From NCBI GenBank assembly GCA_020881915.1, contig JAJFPB010000009.1, positions 1,860,001-1,924,000 on the forward strand: 64,000 bases of DNA, read 5' to 3'. Source of the stretch: Paramyrothecium sp. XJ0827 (taxonomy: Eukaryota > Ascomycota > Sordariomycetes > Hypocreales > Stachybotryaceae). Shown here piece by piece: positions 12,110 through 24,019 of this stretch. The notes under the pieces were generated by a model that was not told the origin of the DNA, searched no databases, and worked only from the letters and a program-made list of their open reading frames with translations. Position 1 is the stretch's first letter. Each line of letters starts with the position of its first letter. The position numbers and the translations under genes are program-made.

Positions 12110-13164
12110 ATAGAGGCACCAAATTGACGTTAGTCGCCACGAAGAAACCTCACTTTCCGTCTTCCCCCTTTGTAGATACTGTGGAGATGGTACCTCGCGA
12201 TGTAGCTAATAAGTGAGGCGTGTCCGACGGATCTCCAGTACTCGATGTGTTGGAAGCTCGGCGACTCGGCTATCCGTGACCCAAAGATAGCGAGCTCGTA
12301 CAGTTATGACACTAAGGTTCATCTGTGCTCAAGTGTCAGGTTATCAGTGGCATGGTTCTTACCCAAGCTTGCGCCTATCCGAGTACACCCGCGTGTATGT
12401 GTCCCGGTGGACTGAATTGTTTCATGGTTTTCTAGGATGCGGCGTCCAGATCAGTCCGAAAGGTTCACGAGGCTGCAGCAAAAACAACCGGCCGATTCCA
12501 GGCCATGACCCTTACAACGGCTGGTCATGCCTGAAACGTCGGCGTCCAACACCTACCCTTAGCGCCGCGTTGCATCTACTAGCAATGGGTGGGGTTGGCA
12601 ATGGATTATTCGCTGTCAACATAGGGCAAACATAGCACGGTTCTACTGGTAATCCTTTAGGCGGCTGATAGCGCGTTCAAGACACAGACATACGAAACAG
12701 TACATCCCCAACGTTCCTTTCCATCTCATTGCTGTTCGGGCCATGAGAATAGCACAAATTGAAGATCTTAATAGGGATATTGTTGTCAAAGCCTTGAACC
12801 AATTCATTTTCCTAAAGAGACGAAGTGTCGATGTCACTGGGTCAAAGGGTTCTGGGCAATTGGGCGAAATACACAAATAAACTCACAGCTAAGTTCAACA
12901 GAGCTCGTATTTGACTTATCTTGTCCATAAACTGTAGTATATAGTAAATGCCGTGGTAATATTCCTCGTTCGCTATTTTTAGCCATTGAAGTGAAACAAT
13001 GACATCGATTGACATGCTTGGCGGCACACTCACACTTGCGGCGAATCTGAGACGACGCTCAGACGATCCCGGCCTTCCGTGGCTTCTATCAGGGGATGTG
13101 GTAACATCTACCCCAAAGGCTGTTTAATGGGCGACTGAGGAAACGCAGGGTGGAAGTTGACGAC

Positions 13165-13170
13165 TATAAA
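13165..13170 (+). promoter_or_regulatory. TATA box of the Cys-rich GPI-protein gene
   Basis: TATAAA followed by an A-run lies 130 bp upstream of the ATG at 13295. This spacing suits a fungal TATA promoter with a 5' leader of roughly 90-100 nt. Confidence 0.45.
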
Positions 13171-13187
13171 AAAGAGCTCCTGCTGAC

Positions 13188-13218
13188 ATTCAGATCCCCA
13201 GATTCTGAGAATCTGAAT
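13188..13218. repeat. Palindrome in the leader/promoter of the Cys-rich gene
   Basis: A perfect palindrome CAGATTC-TGA-GAATCTG (13199-13215) overlaps a second inverted pair, ATTCAGAT (13188-13195) and ATCTGAAT (13211-13218). It falls 77-107 bp before the start codon, so it may be a dimeric regulator site or a hairpin in the 5' leader. Confidence 0.5.
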
Positions 13219-13294
13219 TCCTAGTATTCCTAACACCTATAATCACCCACCAACCTTCAGTTCATTTAATACCTACAAATTGCAATTCTCCAAA

Positions 13295-13905
13295 ATGCAG
13301 CGAGCACTTATTTTCAGCAGCCTCTCCATCATCTTGCCAGTACTTGCAGAGGAACTTCGCGCTGCAGATGTTCCTGCGGCTTGTGCAACGATTTGCGGGC
13401 CTATCGTCGAGCTTACCAACATTTGCGATATCGACCCTAATGAAGTTGACAATGATAATGACAAGCGAAGGAGCTTGCATTCCCGCGAAACCGAGACTAG
13501 TAATGAAGATGGGGAGGAGGCTATCGAAGCAAACTGTATCTGCAAGAATACAAGCTTCGATGTTGCCAGCGTTATGGCTCTCTGTTCTAGCTGCATTTCC
13601 CAAAACGGGGCAACTACAGACGGTAGGATTTATTTCTCCATCTTCTCCATTGATTGGGCGATTTTGACCAAGCCTTGATAGATACCAACAAGATGATGTC
13701 GCAATGCTCCTTCTCGTCCACTTCATATGTGGCGTCCGCAACAACTGTTGTTCAGGGGATCCAGGTCCAGGCTACGAAGCCCACTGAGACGCCCAGTACA
13801 GCTAGCGGTAGTACTACGCCCAGCAAAGAGAACGGCTCCGTGGGACGGGTGGTCCCGGTTATGATTACAGTAGGCGTTAGCTTCCTTACATGGATGGCGC
13901 TGTAA
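13295..13905 (+). CDS. Small cysteine-rich secreted protein with GPI-anchor-type tail
   Basis: Two exons, 13295-13622 and 13673-13905, flank a 50-bp intron (GTAGGA donor, ACCAAG acceptor), giving 186 residues. The N-terminus (MQRALIFSSLSIILPVLAE) is a signal peptide. The mature part holds eight cysteines in pairs (ACATIC, NCIC, LCSSC and two single Cys), with the conserved-looking blocks GPIVELTNICD and SFDVASVMALCSSC. A Ser/Thr-rich stretch follows, then a hydrophobic end (VVPVMITVGVSFLTWMAL) typical of a GPI-anchor signal. It is probably attached to the cell surface or wall. I recall similar proteins of unknown function in many ascomycetes, but it is not the CFEM pattern. An acidic, basic-ended loop (DNDNDKRR) splits the first Cys cluster from the second and could be a processing site. 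Confidence 0.82.
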
Positions 13906-14246
13906 TGATAACTTATGACTAGAAAGGTTCTGCTGTCCCAAAGTTCTTCCTGATGTAGCCAATATGTTCATCCCAGCGTGACTTCACAGAGGCCTTCAGC
14001 TGACCGAAGAAGCCTACAATAAGGTTGGTATCCGCTTCATAAGTTGCTATCACCACCAATTTACTCCAGTCCGATCGTACGTCTACCTAATCTATCTAAG
14101 CAGTAAACCATGGCATTATCCCTTACAGTGATAGACTGGCCCTACTGAAATTTCAGGTCCAATAGCGATAGTAGACTGGGTAACATTTCTTTAACCGCGT
14201 GCTCTATTACAATTCCGTCGTTGTATATAAGGATGAAAGACGACGC

Positions 14247-17200
14247 CTACTTCCGTAGCCTAGGTAGCGAAACCATGGCTGTAAAGGCAACGAGCCTGTA
14301 AATCGTGCCAATACAAATCAATACCAACATGTTCAACCAAAACCAATCGAGCTTGTAACCTGTTCGCTCTGATACCATTTCAATGTCGTAGAGATAACCA
14401 AATGATGAAACAAGTCGCCCGACATATAACTCAGCCAACCAGGTCCCGGGTGATGCGCGCCAAAGCCATTCCATGTGCCACTCCTTGACCTGTTGTAGAG
14501 GCGGCGCAGACCCTGACAAGATACCGGTAATGAGCGCAAGCATGGTGGAGAATAAAGGGGCGTCTTCTCGGCGAACCACCATACTAACGCAACTCGCGAG
14601 GCCGTAGATGCAGTAAAAATAGAGCAAATTGGCCAGGTATGCAATGCCGAAGGCCATCACCGGGGACATGAGGAGGAACAATGGCGTCGTAAAGTGAAGA
14701 CAAGCCAAAGCCATGCGTGGCATCACAGACAAGACCTTGGCCAGAAAGTATGCGAGACGAGAATGTCCGGCTTCAGCCTCACGACGATGGAGAAGCATCT
14801 CTTCCGAGAACACCCTAACTCCAGGCGCCCCGGAGACCAAACCGATCGCAATCGCTGTGAGAAGCGCAACTTCTGGTGCAGAGCGAAAATCAAGAGCCTG
14901 TGAGAGGATCGAGTACGGCTCGTTGTACAGACCTACAAACAGGACTCCTTTTTTGGCCTGCTGGGAAAGTCCCAGAAGAAGGCCAGCAAGAACACAAAGA
15001 CCTAACTCGGCAGCGAGAGAACCAAGGGAGCGGTATTGTTGCAGCGACGCACGCTTCAGGGAGAGCCAGATTTGGTAGACTCGGCGTGCGCCCCGGCTCT
15101 TGACAGCCTGCGGCCTGGGCATATGTCCAAGGACGGACAATCGTAGGGAGAATCTGTCGGGCTCTTCGGCTTTTCCCTCACCCATTTCTTTTCGGGTAGC
15201 TGCCCAGTGGGAGATCAGGGCTTGCTTGGAGATGTCGCCTGCTCGCTTATACGGACGCCCATTGCCGGTAACGATGTCGGTGATGATGTCACCGTGATTG
15301 CTGTGGTCCGGGAAAACAAATCCAATGTTTTCAAAGTAAGACTTCACCCCGTCTTGCGGCCCCTCGTAGATGGTCTGGCCGTTTCCAAGCAAGATCAAGT
15401 TGTCCAGCATGTCAAAGATCTCGACGCGGGGTTGGTGGATGATGACAATGACTGAGATGCCGAGTTTTGCCAGTGCCTTGAGCGTGCGCATGATGGACGA
15501 TGCAGCCGTGGCATCCAGGCCGCTGGTCGGTTCGTCAAGAAAAATGGCCATCGGGGCTGCTGCCAGCTCCATCCCGATACTTACACGCTTTCTCTGGCCA
15601 CCACTAAGAACCGGCGCTGCCACGCTACCGACGAGAGAGTTGCGAACGTGGGACAGTTCCAGGCAGTCAATGACAGCCTCGACATGTGCCCGTATCTCTG
15701 TTTTTGACCAACTTCTGGGCAAACGGACCTGGGCGGAATGAAAGATGTTTTCAAACACAGTCAGCTCTGGAAGCACGATATCATCCTGTGGCACGTAACC
15801 AATGAGCTTCTTGAAGCGCTTAATCTTGACGACTTCGTTGTTCACGGTGACCATGCCGCTAGTCGCGCTCAGCTTGCCCATAAGCACATTCACAAACGTC
15901 GACTTGCCGGCGCCGGAGCCTCCCATGACAGCAACAAGCGAGCCTCGTTCGATTTTTCCCGTGACATTCTGTAAGATGGGGTTCGCAACGCCCTTGGGCT
16001 GAAAGTTGAGGCCTGAGTAGCCGAAGGACAAGCCAAAATTCGTGGCATCGGTTGCCTTGCGCATAGACTCAACAAACACGCGCAGTTGGGGCGGCAGATC
16101 GTCCTTGGGCACCTCTCCGTCCAGCGTGTGCAATATCTCCATGGCCTGAGCAGCGTCGAACCGGCTCAAGAAGGTGTCTTGGCGGGGAAGATAGGAAGAG
16201 CTCACAGGCAGCATTTCTTGGTCGGCCTCGTCTTCGAGAGTTTTGTAGCCCGTTGCCGTGGCCATGAAACTTTTCCTAGACTTGGTCATGGCAGACAGAT
16301 TTGTGAGCGATGAGGACCGCAGCCTGTGGCGGAGCCTGAGATACAGGATGCCCAAGACGATAAAGACGTCGACGATGATGAGAATTACGAGAGGTAGCAC
16401 GAGTTGCTGGCGCAGCGACCCCTCTGGGCACCTGCTCCCGACGTCGCAAGGAGTGGGAGTCGCAGCACCCGGCTGGCAGTAATGTCCAGCAGGACAGATG
16501 ATGGCTTCGGTACCGCTCGGCGGGCAGTACCAACCAGCCGGGCAGATGACGGGTTCAAAGGGGCCCATGGGGATGTTGGTGTCGTTTAGACTACAAGTGG
16601 CTCCGCCCAGCCTCGAAACTTGGCAAAGGTCCAAGGGAGGGCAGTATTGCGGAAGCGAGTTGACCGTGTTGTTCATGCCTTGACAGAGTCAGCGGAAAGC
16701 GAACCAAACCCGAAGGGCGCTGACTAGAACTGACATAGGAAGCCTGCAGCGCAGCCATCCGACAACCACTCTTCTGCCGTTTGAATGGTGATGGGGATGG
16801 CGCCGGGTCGCCAGCATGGCGCAGCGTCCACGGGCGTCTCATTGCGAGCTATTTGTCCAGTGGCACGATAGTAAGACGTTGAGAAGCTGGTACGGTTCAC
16901 TCCCGTACACGCGTGGTCCCAAACAGCGACCTCGTCGCCCTTGTACTCATTCTCACGAATGAGCGCCTGCTGGTCATCATCCCAGAAAAAGGCCTCCTCG
17001 ACTTTGGGTCCATTTGAGTCGTCGTCAATTGGTCCGAGCACGTCGCTGCCGCCATTGCGAGAATGGAACCACTTTCCGTGCGTAGCATTGTAAACACCTT
17101 CATTCTGGTCTCCGATGCATTTCCAGGCTGCTGAGGTCTTGTTCGTCTCAGCCTCGGGAACCAATTGCAGGGCGCACAAGCAGGCACCGGTATCGAGAAA

Positions 17201-17506
17201 TGCCGGACCAAGCAAAACCTCTCGCGGATAAAAGGGGTCTTGAGGCAGATCCCCGTATGAGAAAGCCGTCTCCGAGGTGTTTCCCGCCATGTCTGTCATT
17301 AGTTGACCTAAAAGCCCTTCTCGAAGAATGTTGAGGGCAGATTGACGCAAATTAAAACAACAAAATCGTACGGGATCCCGGGAATCGGTTAAGACAGGTA
17401 GACCCCTGCGCCTACACGCCAAAATAATTACAGAGGCGCGAATTTCAGGAGCTGGCATGGCCAAGGGGTCTGACCCGCTGCTCCTTCTCGCCCTTGACGA
17501 AGCCAT
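14247..17506 (-). CDS. ABCG-family half-transporter with Cys-rich ectodomain (Adp1/WBC type)
   Basis: Two exons, 16735-17506 and 14247-16678, meet across a 56-bp intron (GTCAGT donor, GTCAAG acceptor) inside a conserved FLC-MNNTVNSLPQYCPP segment. The product is about 1067 residues. The order is an extracellular region with repeated Cys motifs (CPAGWYCPPSG, CPAGHYCQPG, CPEGS), a first membrane helix (LVILIIVDVFIVLGILYL), one nucleotide-binding domain with Walker A GGSGAGKST (about residue 510), signature LSGGQRKRVS and Walker B AIFLDEPTSGLDA, then an ABC2-type membrane domain. This matches yeast Adp1 and plant WBC30-like half-transporters, which must dimerise; the substrate is unknown. The ATG at 17506 yields an unconvincing N-terminus with no signal peptide, so the true first exon may be elsewhere, or translation may start near 17297. 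Confidence 0.9.
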
Positions 17507-20027
17507 TCAGCCGGGCCATTCTCTACAGCCCTACAAGGACCCACGCGTAAGCCATTGCATGCCCAGAAGAGGCGGTTTGAGGCGTCTGACTATGCTGAGA
17601 TTGGAGCCCTGGATGAGAGCGTCAGCACGGTCCATACCTAAAGAGGCAAGCACCGGTGCCCCTATCCTGTCACTGCTTGACTTGTTGTGAGGCTGGATTT
17701 GACTATGGGAGCTTAGTCTCTGAATCATACTGTACCACTCTATGTTGCCTCTCGCCTTGATAGACCCAAGACGTTGCATGCGTCATATTGGTCTTTCGTT
17801 TTGCTAATCAACTTGTTCAAATATCGAGGAGGCCCGTGGCTCGGTATAAATTCGTTTACTTAATCCACTGGGGTGCGCCCACAGGCCCACCCTTAGCTTC
17901 CACAGCGTGTCCACCCTTGTTTCTATTTAGAGGATTCGGCAGGGGTAAAGATGCATCGCAGCGCGTCTGATCCCACGAGGCAGTGCTTCCAGAAGAAGCG
18001 GCGAAGGAGATAGTCTTCCCTTCGAAGTCAGACTTGAAGCTGTTTGCGTATATTCGCGTGTGGCAATGCCTTTGGAAGGCTGAAGCAGCGTGGAAATTCT
18101 GAGTTCTGCTCATGAAGAGGTCGAGGCTAAAGAAATGGCCCTAATTTATCACCGAATCCTAACAATGGGTCCAGTGCATGGTAGATCCGGGCAGGCCAAA
18201 CAGCAGCTTCTCAAGTCCGAGCCTCGGCCGGGGTCCGCAAACCCCGGGCATTAACGAACGAAGGCCTCTTCGCCGTCTTCGGACAGATAAGGCAGCCCAA
18301 ATCACGATCATGGCGCTCAACAATGGTTTACCTGCCACAAATCTTGTATTTCCTGCTCACGTATCGTGTAAAAGTTCCTCAAGCCCATATACTCCTTCGC
18401 TTCCCTGCGCGTCAAGCGTCGAACCTGTTTCTGACGGGAATTAAGAGGCGCGCAGTAGAAATTTCTTGATTTCAAGTACTGAAAGGTTCAACCCAGCTAG
18501 GACTGCACAATAGACGGACTATCTTCTTGGCCATAGCCTGGAATGGGCCGGTCGAAGACTAGGAATCTCAGCTGACACACATACAAGTACTCTGCGCTTG
18601 GATAGCGCACGACATTTTGTTCACTGTATCAATGAAGCTAGACTATCTAGCGGAAGCTCCATCCATAGATTTTTCTGGGCTAAACAGATAGCAATTCCTT
18701 GTGGGACATCGCATATATGTGAAACTCCCAATTCTACGACCGAGTCCATCAAATACAATGTCCCTCTCATTGGGGAGCGTGATCACTAGAACAGTTTGGC
18801 ATAATCTGCTCAGGCGACCAGGACGCTCAATAAGTGAGCTACACATCGTCACGAAATGATGTATAATCTGGTAAAACTGGTACTTCGATGCGGGCTACGT
18901 AGTTACCACATCGAATCCGCCGGTTTGGACAACGATAATCACGAATCGGCAGGAATCTTTACCACATGCTATTTCAACCCTAGTATGTCTCAATTTCTGC
19001 GTTTCTCAAGCTCTTTTACCAAACATTGCCGTTACTCGATTGTTCATGAAAAAGCTCTGCCTCCGCGAACCGATGTCATGTTTGATACCATGGTATGTTG
19101 CTTCAGGTAGGGTCAGCGCTAGCTGTTAAACTCTGATCAAAACCATCCTATCGAGATGTTGGTACCAGTCTTGCAGACAGGAGCATCGTCAAAGGCCAGT
19201 AACTTGTCACAGTGTCACTTGGAATTGGCGCTGAGGCTACGACTGATGGCTATGACGGACATCTGCGGATCAAATATTCAATCCACATTCCGTGTCTCGC
19301 AGCCGCTTAAGCTTTACATTTGCTACGTACCAGAACACTAAACGGGTGGATTAGATCATTTGTCAACCTCAAAATGAGGTCAATTGATACTCCTTGAGAT
19401 TTGCTTCTCTGGAGCTTGTATGTTGCAAGACTTGAGTCGACACTTCTGTCGCTGAGTAACACCATATCCGTAGACTTTTTCTGCTTTCAAAGGAGATCAA
19501 GTGAAACCACTCGCACCCGCTCTATGAAAGTCGAACCACCTGCTACTTCTATCATGACCCTTCTACGCCGATGCTACCGCGCTTCAAATACGATAACGTT
19601 TCACAACAGTATCGAAGTGGTAGCTTGGGTTGAGATATCTCAACATAGCGATTTAGCCTGGGATACACCAATTTTGAGCTTTTTATTAACCCGTGTCTTC
19701 AGTAGCAGAACACTAATTAGTCAAAGAAGTGAAGAGCATCCATATCCACTGGTGGCTTGGCAAGAAATCAAGTCTCGGAATCTCGCATAACTAACCGCAT
19801 ATGGCTAAGCGACAGCATGACGCTGCGGGCCAAGGATATTTAGAACGGGACGCTCAATGAGAGTTCGGATAACTAACCGTATTTGGCTGCATCTCGGAAA
19901 GCTGCGCCTGTGTGCTTGGGACCAGAAAGATTCTTAAGGACGCGGCCTCCAGGAAACAGGGACCATGAATTTGTTCTCGAGTTCCTTTGGTGCTGTTTGA
20001 TTCCCGGAAAGGCCTTCGATATTTACC
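17507..20027. other. Gene-free stretch
   Basis: About 2.5 kb without a supportable gene. The longest ORF (129 codons at 19401-19790) has no recognisable domain, composition bias or splice context. Base composition looks ordinary, so I see no sign of an AT-rich repeat relic. Confidence 0.5.
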
Positions 20028-21050
20028 ATGTCCACCCAGGGTTGCACGGCTGTTTCCGCTGCCTGCCCGGTCGAGGCGACAACCTACGGATACACGCCAT
20101 CCCTACCACCCAATGCGATACTCCTCGTCGTTTTCGCTATTGTCGTTTGCGCTCAGGTCGTTCTCGGCTCCCTCACCAAAGTCTACTCATACTCGATTGT
20201 CGTGGGGATCGGTGCTCTACTCGAGACCATCGGTTATGGAGGGCGGATAATAATGCGTGGCAACCCGTGGAGCCAGACGGGTATGCGGATGCAAATCGTC
20301 TGTCTCATTATCGTTCCATCGTTCACCGCGGCCGGCATATACCTCACCATGAAGCATGCGATTCTTCACTACGGCGCAGAAGCCTCGAGATTGAAGCCAA
20401 AGCTATATACTTGGATCTTTATCGGCTGCGATATTGGCTCGATCCTCCTCCAGGCAGCTGGAGGGGGGCTTGCGGGCGCAGCTGATGGTGACATGGACCT
20501 TTTGAACACGGGAAACAACATCATCATTGCCGGGATTGCTTTTCAAGTAGCTACTATGGTTGCCTGCGGTATTTTAACCATTGACTATATTATACGCCAA
20601 GTTCGACAAAGCCGTCGTGAGCAGCAAGGAGTCACCATCGAAGCCACTCCAGAGTCCCGTAATGCCAAGCTCTTCCTTACTGCAATCGGGTTTGCCTACT
20701 TGACAGTCTTGATCAGATGCATTTACAGGTACGAATAACTGATTTCTCTCGCTATGAACTGGGCTAAGTTTCTTTCTAGATTGCCCGAGATGGCTGGGGG
20801 CTGGGGAAATCCCAGAATGCGTAACGAGAAGGAGTTTTTAATTCTCGACGGCCTGTGAGTATCTTTTTTCGTGGACTTTAGTCACGGAGCTGATTTAGCA
20901 TGTTACAGTATGATTGCTTTGGCCGCCGTTACTCTCACGGCATTTCATCCCGGATATTTCTTCCCGGTCATGAGATCTGGGCGACAGGCGAAACGTGCCC
21001 ATACGGAATCTTTGTCAAGCCAAAATGTTGAGCTGGAGAACCGCGGATGA
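20028..21050 (+). CDS. RTA1-like seven-transmembrane protein (copy 1)
   Basis: Three exons, 20028-20728, 20780-20854 and 20909-21050, with introns of 51 and 54 bp (GTACGA...TTCTAG and GTGAGT...TTACAG), give 305 residues. The protein has about seven hydrophobic helices. It carries family hallmarks: GALLETIGYGGR after helix 2, YTWIFIGCDIGSILLQAAGGG in the middle, LIRCIYRLPEMAGGWG spanning the first splice, and FHPGYFFP near the C-terminus. RTA1-family proteins (yeast Rta1, Rsb1) are plasma-membrane or ER proteins linked to resistance to 7-aminocholesterol and to sphingoid-base or lipid movement; the exact activity is unknown for most fungal members. The C-terminal tail is hydrophilic. The next gene, on the opposite strand, is a UPC2-like Zn2Cys6 regulator, a pairing repeated at 29-32 kb. 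Confidence 0.92.
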
Positions 21051-21250
21051 GCGGCAGCATTCTCGTTTCGAATAAGAGGGCGAACGATGCACTGCTGCCA
21101 TGGCCCAGTTCTGACGCAAATCCATTGCTATTCAATCACTCTTCGGCTTTTCCGAGACAGGTTGTTGGAGTTGATATTTCCTGTCCGTAGCTGTTTTCAT
21201 GTGCCCCGTGCCTTTTTCTAGACGCACGTCTCTCAAAAATAGAACTCCTC

Positions 21251-21274
21251 TAGAATTAGAATTAGAATTAGAAA
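21251..21274. repeat. Short tandem repeat (TAGAAT)n
   Basis: Three to four copies of TAGAAT lie just beyond the 3' end of the regulator on the minus strand, between two convergent genes. A simple microsatellite. Confidence 0.8.
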
Positions 21275-21327
21275 GTTACTCTCATAACCGGTTGATCGTC
21301 TGCTAGTCAATCGTTCCTGGCATATCC

Positions 21328-22560
21328 TCATAGTCCTACCCGCTTGCACGGCCATTGTACGAGCTCCCGCCATTCGCCTTGGACAATGCTTCTGATCTCC
21401 TGGAGTAGCACCTTCGACCAGCCCGCTGCCCACCATTGGTCGTCCAAGGAGTGAAAGCACGCGACCCAGTAGGCCAGAACAGTTAGTGCAGCAAAATCTC
21501 GATTTCTGGCCATTTCGACGAAAGACTCGGCTAATTGGATTGGCCATGCCACAATGAGATGCAGCCACTCGGAGTCTTTGGTCAGGCGGTACAAGTACTG
21601 CATGGGAAAAGTTGTCTTTACCGAGGCCATTGAGGAGGAGAGTGCAGCTTCTTGTACGTGTTTGTCGAGCTCACTCAGGGCGAGTGCTTCAGATTCTGTC
21701 AGTTCGGGAAACCGGTCTATGGGCGGTACAGTTGCCATGTCGGCAAACACGCCTTGCAAAAGAGACTCCCTGAACTCCGCAAACACCACCTTGGTAGGCT
21801 GTATCATCTCAAGGAGCCTCAAAAAGTCATCCAGGATGCGGGTGGACGGGCCGCCAGACATTTTAGATGTAGTCGTACGGCGACCTGATTCTGGGCGCAG
21901 GATATTGAGATTGTCTGGGAGTTTTCTGGACGCAAAAGCCCAGAATGACACCAGCATCGACATCGGATACGCTACGGCATACTGCTCCGCCTTGACGAAG
22001 TGTAGCATTGTCCTAAATCCCTCGAGGGCGGCGGTCTGCTTGTGCAAAGCGACTTCCTCCAGTGACGGTGAGGATGAATTCGCGATAATAATCTTGTGCA
22101 TAGCGGCTGTTGCAAGGATGCCGTTAAAAAGTGTAGTGTCGCCGAGGGCTGTGTGGAAGACATGATCCCTCCATATCAACTGCCCAGTCGGATGCGTCCA
22201 GAGTGTTTTGTAAGTCGATGTAAGAAACTGATGTACCAGACCCATGTCTTCTTTGTAGGAGACTAGGTCTAGATGTCGAGGAGCTGGAAGCGACGGTGAT
22301 TCATCATGAGAGGCCCTGTGTGCAGGAGATGGCAGTGCCTCTTGAAGGGGTCGAAAATTGCCTCCATTCCCATATTCGGCGAAATACGAGCAAACCTCGC
22401 GGCGCTGGTTGCAACGTCTGCAGCTAGGCAGAGTCTCGTCGCACTATGAGGCTTGAGTCAGAAATGATGCACTCGGCCTCATCTCGCTCCCACATCCCAC
22501 CTTTACTTTTCGTTGCTTGCAGCGCAGACAGCCATGACGAGACTTGTTATGATCCTTCAT
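21328..22560 (-). CDS. Zn2Cys6 transcription factor, UPC2/sterol-uptake-control type (copy 1)
   Basis: Exon 1 is 22501-22560 and exon 2 is 21328-22443, with a 57-bp intron (GTGGGA...TCATAG) falling exactly between Lys and Cys of the zinc cluster; the product is 391 residues. The spliced cluster reads GCLRCKQRKVKC then DETLPSCRRCNQRREVC, spaced C-x2-C-x6-C-x6-C-x2-C-x6-C, at residues 11-39. A Ser/Pro-rich linker follows. The rest matches the fungal C-terminal domain seen in Upc2-like proteins, ending with the characteristic QWWAAGWSKVLLQEIR and QWPCKRVG. Upc2 itself senses ergosterol and drives sterol-uptake genes; members of this broad family have varied targets. It lies convergent with the RTA1-like gene, a family whose yeast members respond to membrane-lipid stress, so control of that neighbour is plausible but unproven. 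Confidence 0.88.
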
Positions 22561-22751
22561 CGCTCGAACATCTTCAGCGGCCGTCCAGGGTGCGCCGCAG
22601 GTTTCGACAGCAATTTCCGAGTTTGCCGTAGTGGGTATGCGAGGTCAAAGTCGGGGAGAAAAGCAGAGTCATGATAGAACAAGGACAAGACACTAGGCGC
22701 ACGTGACTGTCATTCCATACATTTAACATAGTCTAGAGCTGAACCAAATAC

Positions 22752-22771
22752 AAGAAGAAGAAGAAGAAGAA
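22752..22771. repeat. (AAG)n microsatellite
   Basis: About six to seven tandem AAG units between the GT32 gene and the upstream regulator. Close to the 3' end of the GT32 gene. Confidence 0.85.
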
Positions 22772-22843
22772 AAATGAGGAGGCCGTAAGATAATAAATGT
22801 GATGTAAAATTAAAAGCCCTGAACTCCGCCCAGTAACCCTCGT

Positions 22844-24019
22844 CTATGACTGTTCCTTCTCCTTCCACGATCCTCGGAAGCGATGACTTATCAAAGCCTG
22901 CTCGGGAATTGTGCCGTCGTGCGTGCTGCCTGAGTGACGCTGGCCCATGCCGAATCCATCAATAGCGAGCACCAAGATGTCTCCGATCAGGCGAGGCTCC
23001 TTCATACGTGAGAGGTCCTCGGTGTCCTTCAAGCTTGGGTCGTACTCTTGGAGCTGGTTGAATATGACGGAGGTCCAGGCAGGTGGGCCGGTCGTGTTCA
23101 GGACGTCAAAGTATTCAGGCTGGATCTTGTGGACGGGCTTATTGTGCTTCTTGGTCAAAGCATCTAGACCCAACAGAACGCGATCGATCATCTTGTCGAA
23201 GACGGGGTGGCCGGGTGCGGCTGCGATCGTCCACTGGCAGAACTGGACGAAATACGGAATCGTATCGACGGGGGGATGTTCTTGTCGATCCCACTCGATG
23301 CCCACGACCATGCGGACCTTCTTTCGGAGGTGCTTGGGCACCCATTCGTCAATCGCTCGGCGCGCAATGGTATCGGTGTCGCTGTAGACGCCGCCCTCGA
23401 CGGACAGAAGAAGGTATCGCAGCAAGTCGGACTTCATGCCGGTATTGACCATATCTTTGAAGGCATTGATGACCTCGGGGCGCTCTGCGTAGTGGCGGTG
23501 GAGGAACTCATCGGCGCCCTTGTTACCGACCAGTGTACTAAATCATCAACTGTTAGCCCAACCTGCATTACCTGAGACAATGCACCAACGTTGTGCGACT
23601 TGCAGGTGTGGAGTGGAAGAAAGGATCGTAGAAGAGTCAACTGGTGAGACATACAATTGGTAGTCGGGATTGAGGGCCAACCACGTTGCCGAATCCTCGA
23701 GAGCCTTAGGGTCGATATGATAGCGGGAGCCTTCGTCTTGCTTCGCCAGCATGATATGCCAGATCTTAGGAGGGATTTGATGAAGCATGCTTCGGAAGGG
23801 TTTGACCTGTGTCCTCGACTCCGACGAGACCGTAGTCAAGGGGACGTCGGGGGTAAGATGCGCCAGTGCGACATCCTGATAAAGCCACAGGGTGGAGAGG
23901 CCAAGCAGCACGCAGCCGGTGATGATGATGATCCTGAGACCGCGCCACGCGAGGAATTGCAAGGCCTTGTCCTGGACGGCTTGCAACCGGCCCTGCTTGG
24001 TGTTTTGTGCCACTGTCAT
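22844..24019 (-). CDS. OCH1-like alpha-1,6-mannosyltransferase (GT32)
   Basis: Exons 23655-24019 and 22844-23537 are separated by a 117-bp intron (GTATGT...TTTAG) and give 352 residues in a continuous frame; I chose the ATG at 24019. The N-terminus is cytosolic and basic, then one signal-anchor helix (IIIITGCVLLGLSTLWLY, about residues 33-50), making a type II Golgi protein. The luminal part begins with IPPKIWHIMLAK, the usual GT32 opening, and contains the metal-binding DxD in GGVYSDTDT, followed by the conserved VVGIEWD. OCH1-type enzymes start outer-chain N-glycan mannosylation using GDP-mannose in the cis-Golgi. Fungi often have several paralogues, so it may act on other glycans instead. 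It lies tandem with the upstream regulator gene at 21328-22560, with only about 280 bp between them. Confidence 0.9.

Larger units (their letters stand above)
12110..13294. other. Intergenic, with the promoter of the downstream Cys-rich gene
   Basis: No supported gene. The 3' end of this stretch carries a TATA box and a palindrome ahead of the Cys-rich gene, listed separately. Confidence 0.5.

Noticed and set aside
18178..19790. Several ORFs of 60-129 codons.
   Set aside because: They have no domain, signal peptide or splice support and overlap ORFs in other frames; ordinary chance ORFs.
23538..23654. The 117-bp GT32 intron, considered as two introns with a small exon.
   Set aside because: One intron already preserves the frame and conserved family sequence, so a micro-exon is unnecessary.
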